From: an uncultured Lachnospiraceae bacterium | GTDB taxonomy: Bacteria; Bacillota; Clostridia; Lachnospirales; Lachnospiraceae | Assembly (NCBI GenBank): GCA_910585895.1 | Contig: CAJUHY010000041.1 | Span: 1-23,757 of the forward strand | DNA length: 23,757 bases | Reading direction: 5' to 3' | Shown here: positions 22,357 through 23,757 of the stretch, piece by piece | Position numbering within the stretch: the stretch's first letter is position 1 | Layout: each line of letters starts with the position of its first letter | Made by a program: the position numbers and the translations under genes | The notes under the pieces: model-generated | Seen by the model: only the letters and a program-made list of their open reading frames with translations | Told to the model about the DNA's origin: nothing | Databases searched by the model: none

Positions 22357-23659
22357 ATGTAACATGGGCGCTTCCGGGGATATGCTGATGGGCGCTCTCT
22401 ATGAACTTTTATCAGATTCGGAGAAAAATGCTTTCCTGAACTCCATGAACAGCCTTTTTCCCAAACAAATAATGTTGAGTGCAGTCTCTTCTGAGAAATG
22501 CGGAATCTGGGGCACGAAAATGAATGTCGTGATTCTCGGAACAGAAGAACATGAGCCTGTTTCAGAAGAATGTCTGCAGGAACACGTTCACAGCCATCTT
22601 CACGCCAGCTACCCGCAAATGCTGGAACAGATTGACAAGTTGCCCATTTCCCTTTCAGTAAAAGAACATGCCAAGGCAGTGTACACTCTGATTGGCAATG
22701 CGGAAAGCGCTGCGCACCACACGGATATCTCCCAAATCCATTTCCACGAGGTTGGTACCATGGACGCATTGATGGATGTTGTAGGCTGCTGCCAGTTAAT
22801 GGAATTACTAAATCCAGAGCAGATTATCGCCTCCCCCGTCCATGTGGGAAGCGGTAGCGTACGCTGTGCCCATGGCATACTTCCGGTACCTGCCCCGGCG
22901 ACTGCCGAAATCCTCAAAGATATCCCGATTTACAGCGGAAGCACAGAAGGGGAATTATGCACACCTACAGGAGCTGCACTGCTTAAGCATTTTGCCAGCC
23001 AATTTACAACCATGCCGCCCATGTCCATAGAACGGACAGGATATGGCATGGGCTCCAAAGATTTTGCCACAGCCAACTGTCTGCGTGCATTCTGGGGCAA
23101 CCTGAGCATTCTCCCCGTTCCTTCACCCAGACAGCTTCCGGGTGCGCCTGCTTCTGGGACTGTCAAAACAACGCACGAAGGCGAAACCCGCCCCGATTAC
23201 TATACCGAACAGTTTCATAGTCTGGACCAGATTCTGGAACTTTCCTGTAATCTTGATGATATGACGCCGGAAACTATCTCTTATGCGACCAAGCTTCTTC
23301 GGGATGCTGGAGCCTTAGACGTGTATACTACTCCTATTAATATGAAAAAAGACCGTCCCGGCATACTGCTGACTGTCCTTTGCAACGTTTCCGAAGAGAG
23401 CCGTTTCAGCCGTCTGATTTTAACACACACCGCAACCCGCGGTATCCGCATCCAGCCCTGCTACCGCAGAACATTGGATGCTCAGTTCCGCAAGATTTCC
23501 ACTGTTTACGGAGAAATCACAATTAAAATCAGCACTGGCTACGGCATCACCAAATGCAAGCCGGAGTACGAGGATGTTGCGGCAGCGGCGCGGCAATGCA
23601 AAGTCCCGTTCCAGACTGTGTATGCGGCGGCTGTAGCGGCTTTTCAGAAGACATTATAA
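22337..23659 (+). CDS. larC: LarC, nickel insertase for the pincer cofactor
   Basis: 440 residues. It begins LFLECNMGASGDMLMGAL, the usual LarC start, followed by a histidine-rich stretch HVHSHLH (83-89), IHFHEVGTMDALMDVVG, HGILPVPAPAT, the TPTGAALLKHF motif, and a C-terminal LarC2-type domain (LSCNLDDMTPETI, CYRRTLDAQFRKI). LarC is a CTP-dependent nickel insertase, the last step of cofactor synthesis. In Lactiplantibacillus plantarum it is made from larC1 and larC2 by a frameshift; here it is one uninterrupted frame. The ATG at 22337 has AGGAGG eight bases ahead; the one at 22331 is only two away. Confidence 0.93.
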   Translation: MKTLFLECNMGASGDMLMGALYELLSDSEKNAFLNSMNSLFPKQIMLSAVSSEKCGIWGTKMNVVILGTEEHEPVSEECLQEHVHSHLHASYPQMLEQIDKLPISLSVKEHAKAVYTLIGNAESAAHHTDISQIHFHEVGTMDALMDVVGCCQLMELLNPEQIIASPVHVGSGSVRCAHGILPVPAPATAEILKDIPIYSGSTEGELCTPTGAALLKHFASQFTTMPPMSIERTGYGMGSKDFATANCLRAFWGNLSILPVPSPRQLPGAPASGTVKTTHEGETRPDYYTEQFHSLDQILELSCNLDDMTPETISYATKLLRDAGALDVYTTPINMKKDRPGILLTVLCNVSEESRFSRLILTHTATRGIRIQPCYRRTLDAQFRKISTVYGEITIKISTGYGITKCKPEYEDVAAAARQCKVPFQTVYAAAVAAFQKTL

Positions 23660-23709
23660 TATCAAGAACAAAGCGTAACAAGGTCTTTCCTATAAGATTA
23701 AAAATCATG

Positions 23710-23752
23710 ACCACCCGTCAAACGGGTGGTTTGCTCTAGGGCTATAAGCCCT
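23710..23752 (+). terminator. Double hairpin after larC, terminator or mobile-element end
   Basis: ACCACCCGT-CAA-ACGGGTGGT (23710-23730) followed by TTTGCTCT, then a second small hairpin AGGGCT-ATA-AGCCCT (23738-23752). The first could terminate larBC, though its T-run is short. Two compact subterminal hairpins in a row also resemble the ends of IS200/IS605-type elements; the window stops before this can be decided. Confidence 0.5.
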
Positions 23753-23757
23753 TATTG

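Overview
The window reads as a chromosomal segment of a low-to-moderate GC Gram-positive anaerobe, most likely class Clostridia and probably Lachnospiraceae. This rests on strong AGGAGG-type ribosome sites, consensus TTGACA/TATAAT promoters, an RsiV-type anti-sigma factor, degenerate HPr-like small proteins, BcrA-type ABC modules with OmpR-family two-component systems, and a nickel-pincer larBC pair. The genus is an inference. No rRNA, tRNA, CRISPR array or transposase gene was found.

Layout. (1) 1-1590, minus strand: an ECF sigma factor and its RsiV-like membrane anti-sigma factor, overlapping by 11 bases, behind a textbook ECF promoter that suggests autoregulation. (2) 1657-3548, plus: a MarR repressor and a MATE efflux pump, with a palindromic operator inside the promoter. 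(3) 3557-5308, minus: a RecF/OLD-like AAA ATPase and a PIN-like nuclease, translationally coupled; this is the best candidate for an undescribed effector or defence pair. (4) 5434-5725: three head-to-tail copies of an 88-base unit plus a partial fourth, each full unit with two hairpins and a Shine-Dalgarno/ATG-like segment. (5) 5819-7495, plus: a Na+/phosphate cotransporter with a PhoU-like tail and two TTTACA boxes 11 bases apart upstream. (6) 7497-12996, minus: response regulator, ABC ATPase, ABC-2 permease, short histidine kinase, second response regulator, PhoR-like histidine kinase, all closely packed. The first four look like a peptide-antibiotic sensing/resistance module; the last two look like a PhoP/PhoR pair next to the phosphate transporter. 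(7) 13080-15139: a gamma carbonic anhydrase-like protein, divergent from a LysR regulator, then a small HPr-like protein closed by a strong terminator. (8) 15264-18299, minus: an XRE regulator, a YxlE-like membrane protein, an ABC ATPase and an ABC-2 permease. (9) 18519-20864, minus: an XPD/DinG-type Fe-S helicase with an N-terminal RecB/Cas4-like nuclease domain. (10) 21014-21241, minus: a second HPr-like protein. (11) 21508-23659, plus: larB-larC for the nickel-pincer nucleotide cofactor, then a double hairpin at the right edge.

Common themes are envelope stress and toxic-compound response (lysozyme-type sigma/anti-sigma, MATE, two ABC exporters with their own regulators) and phosphate response (PhoP/PhoR-like pair plus transporter). 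The most unexplained pieces are the ATPase-PIN pair, the 88-base hairpin array beside it, and the interleaving of two two-component systems in one apparent operon. All functions are read from sequence motifs by eye; no search was run.
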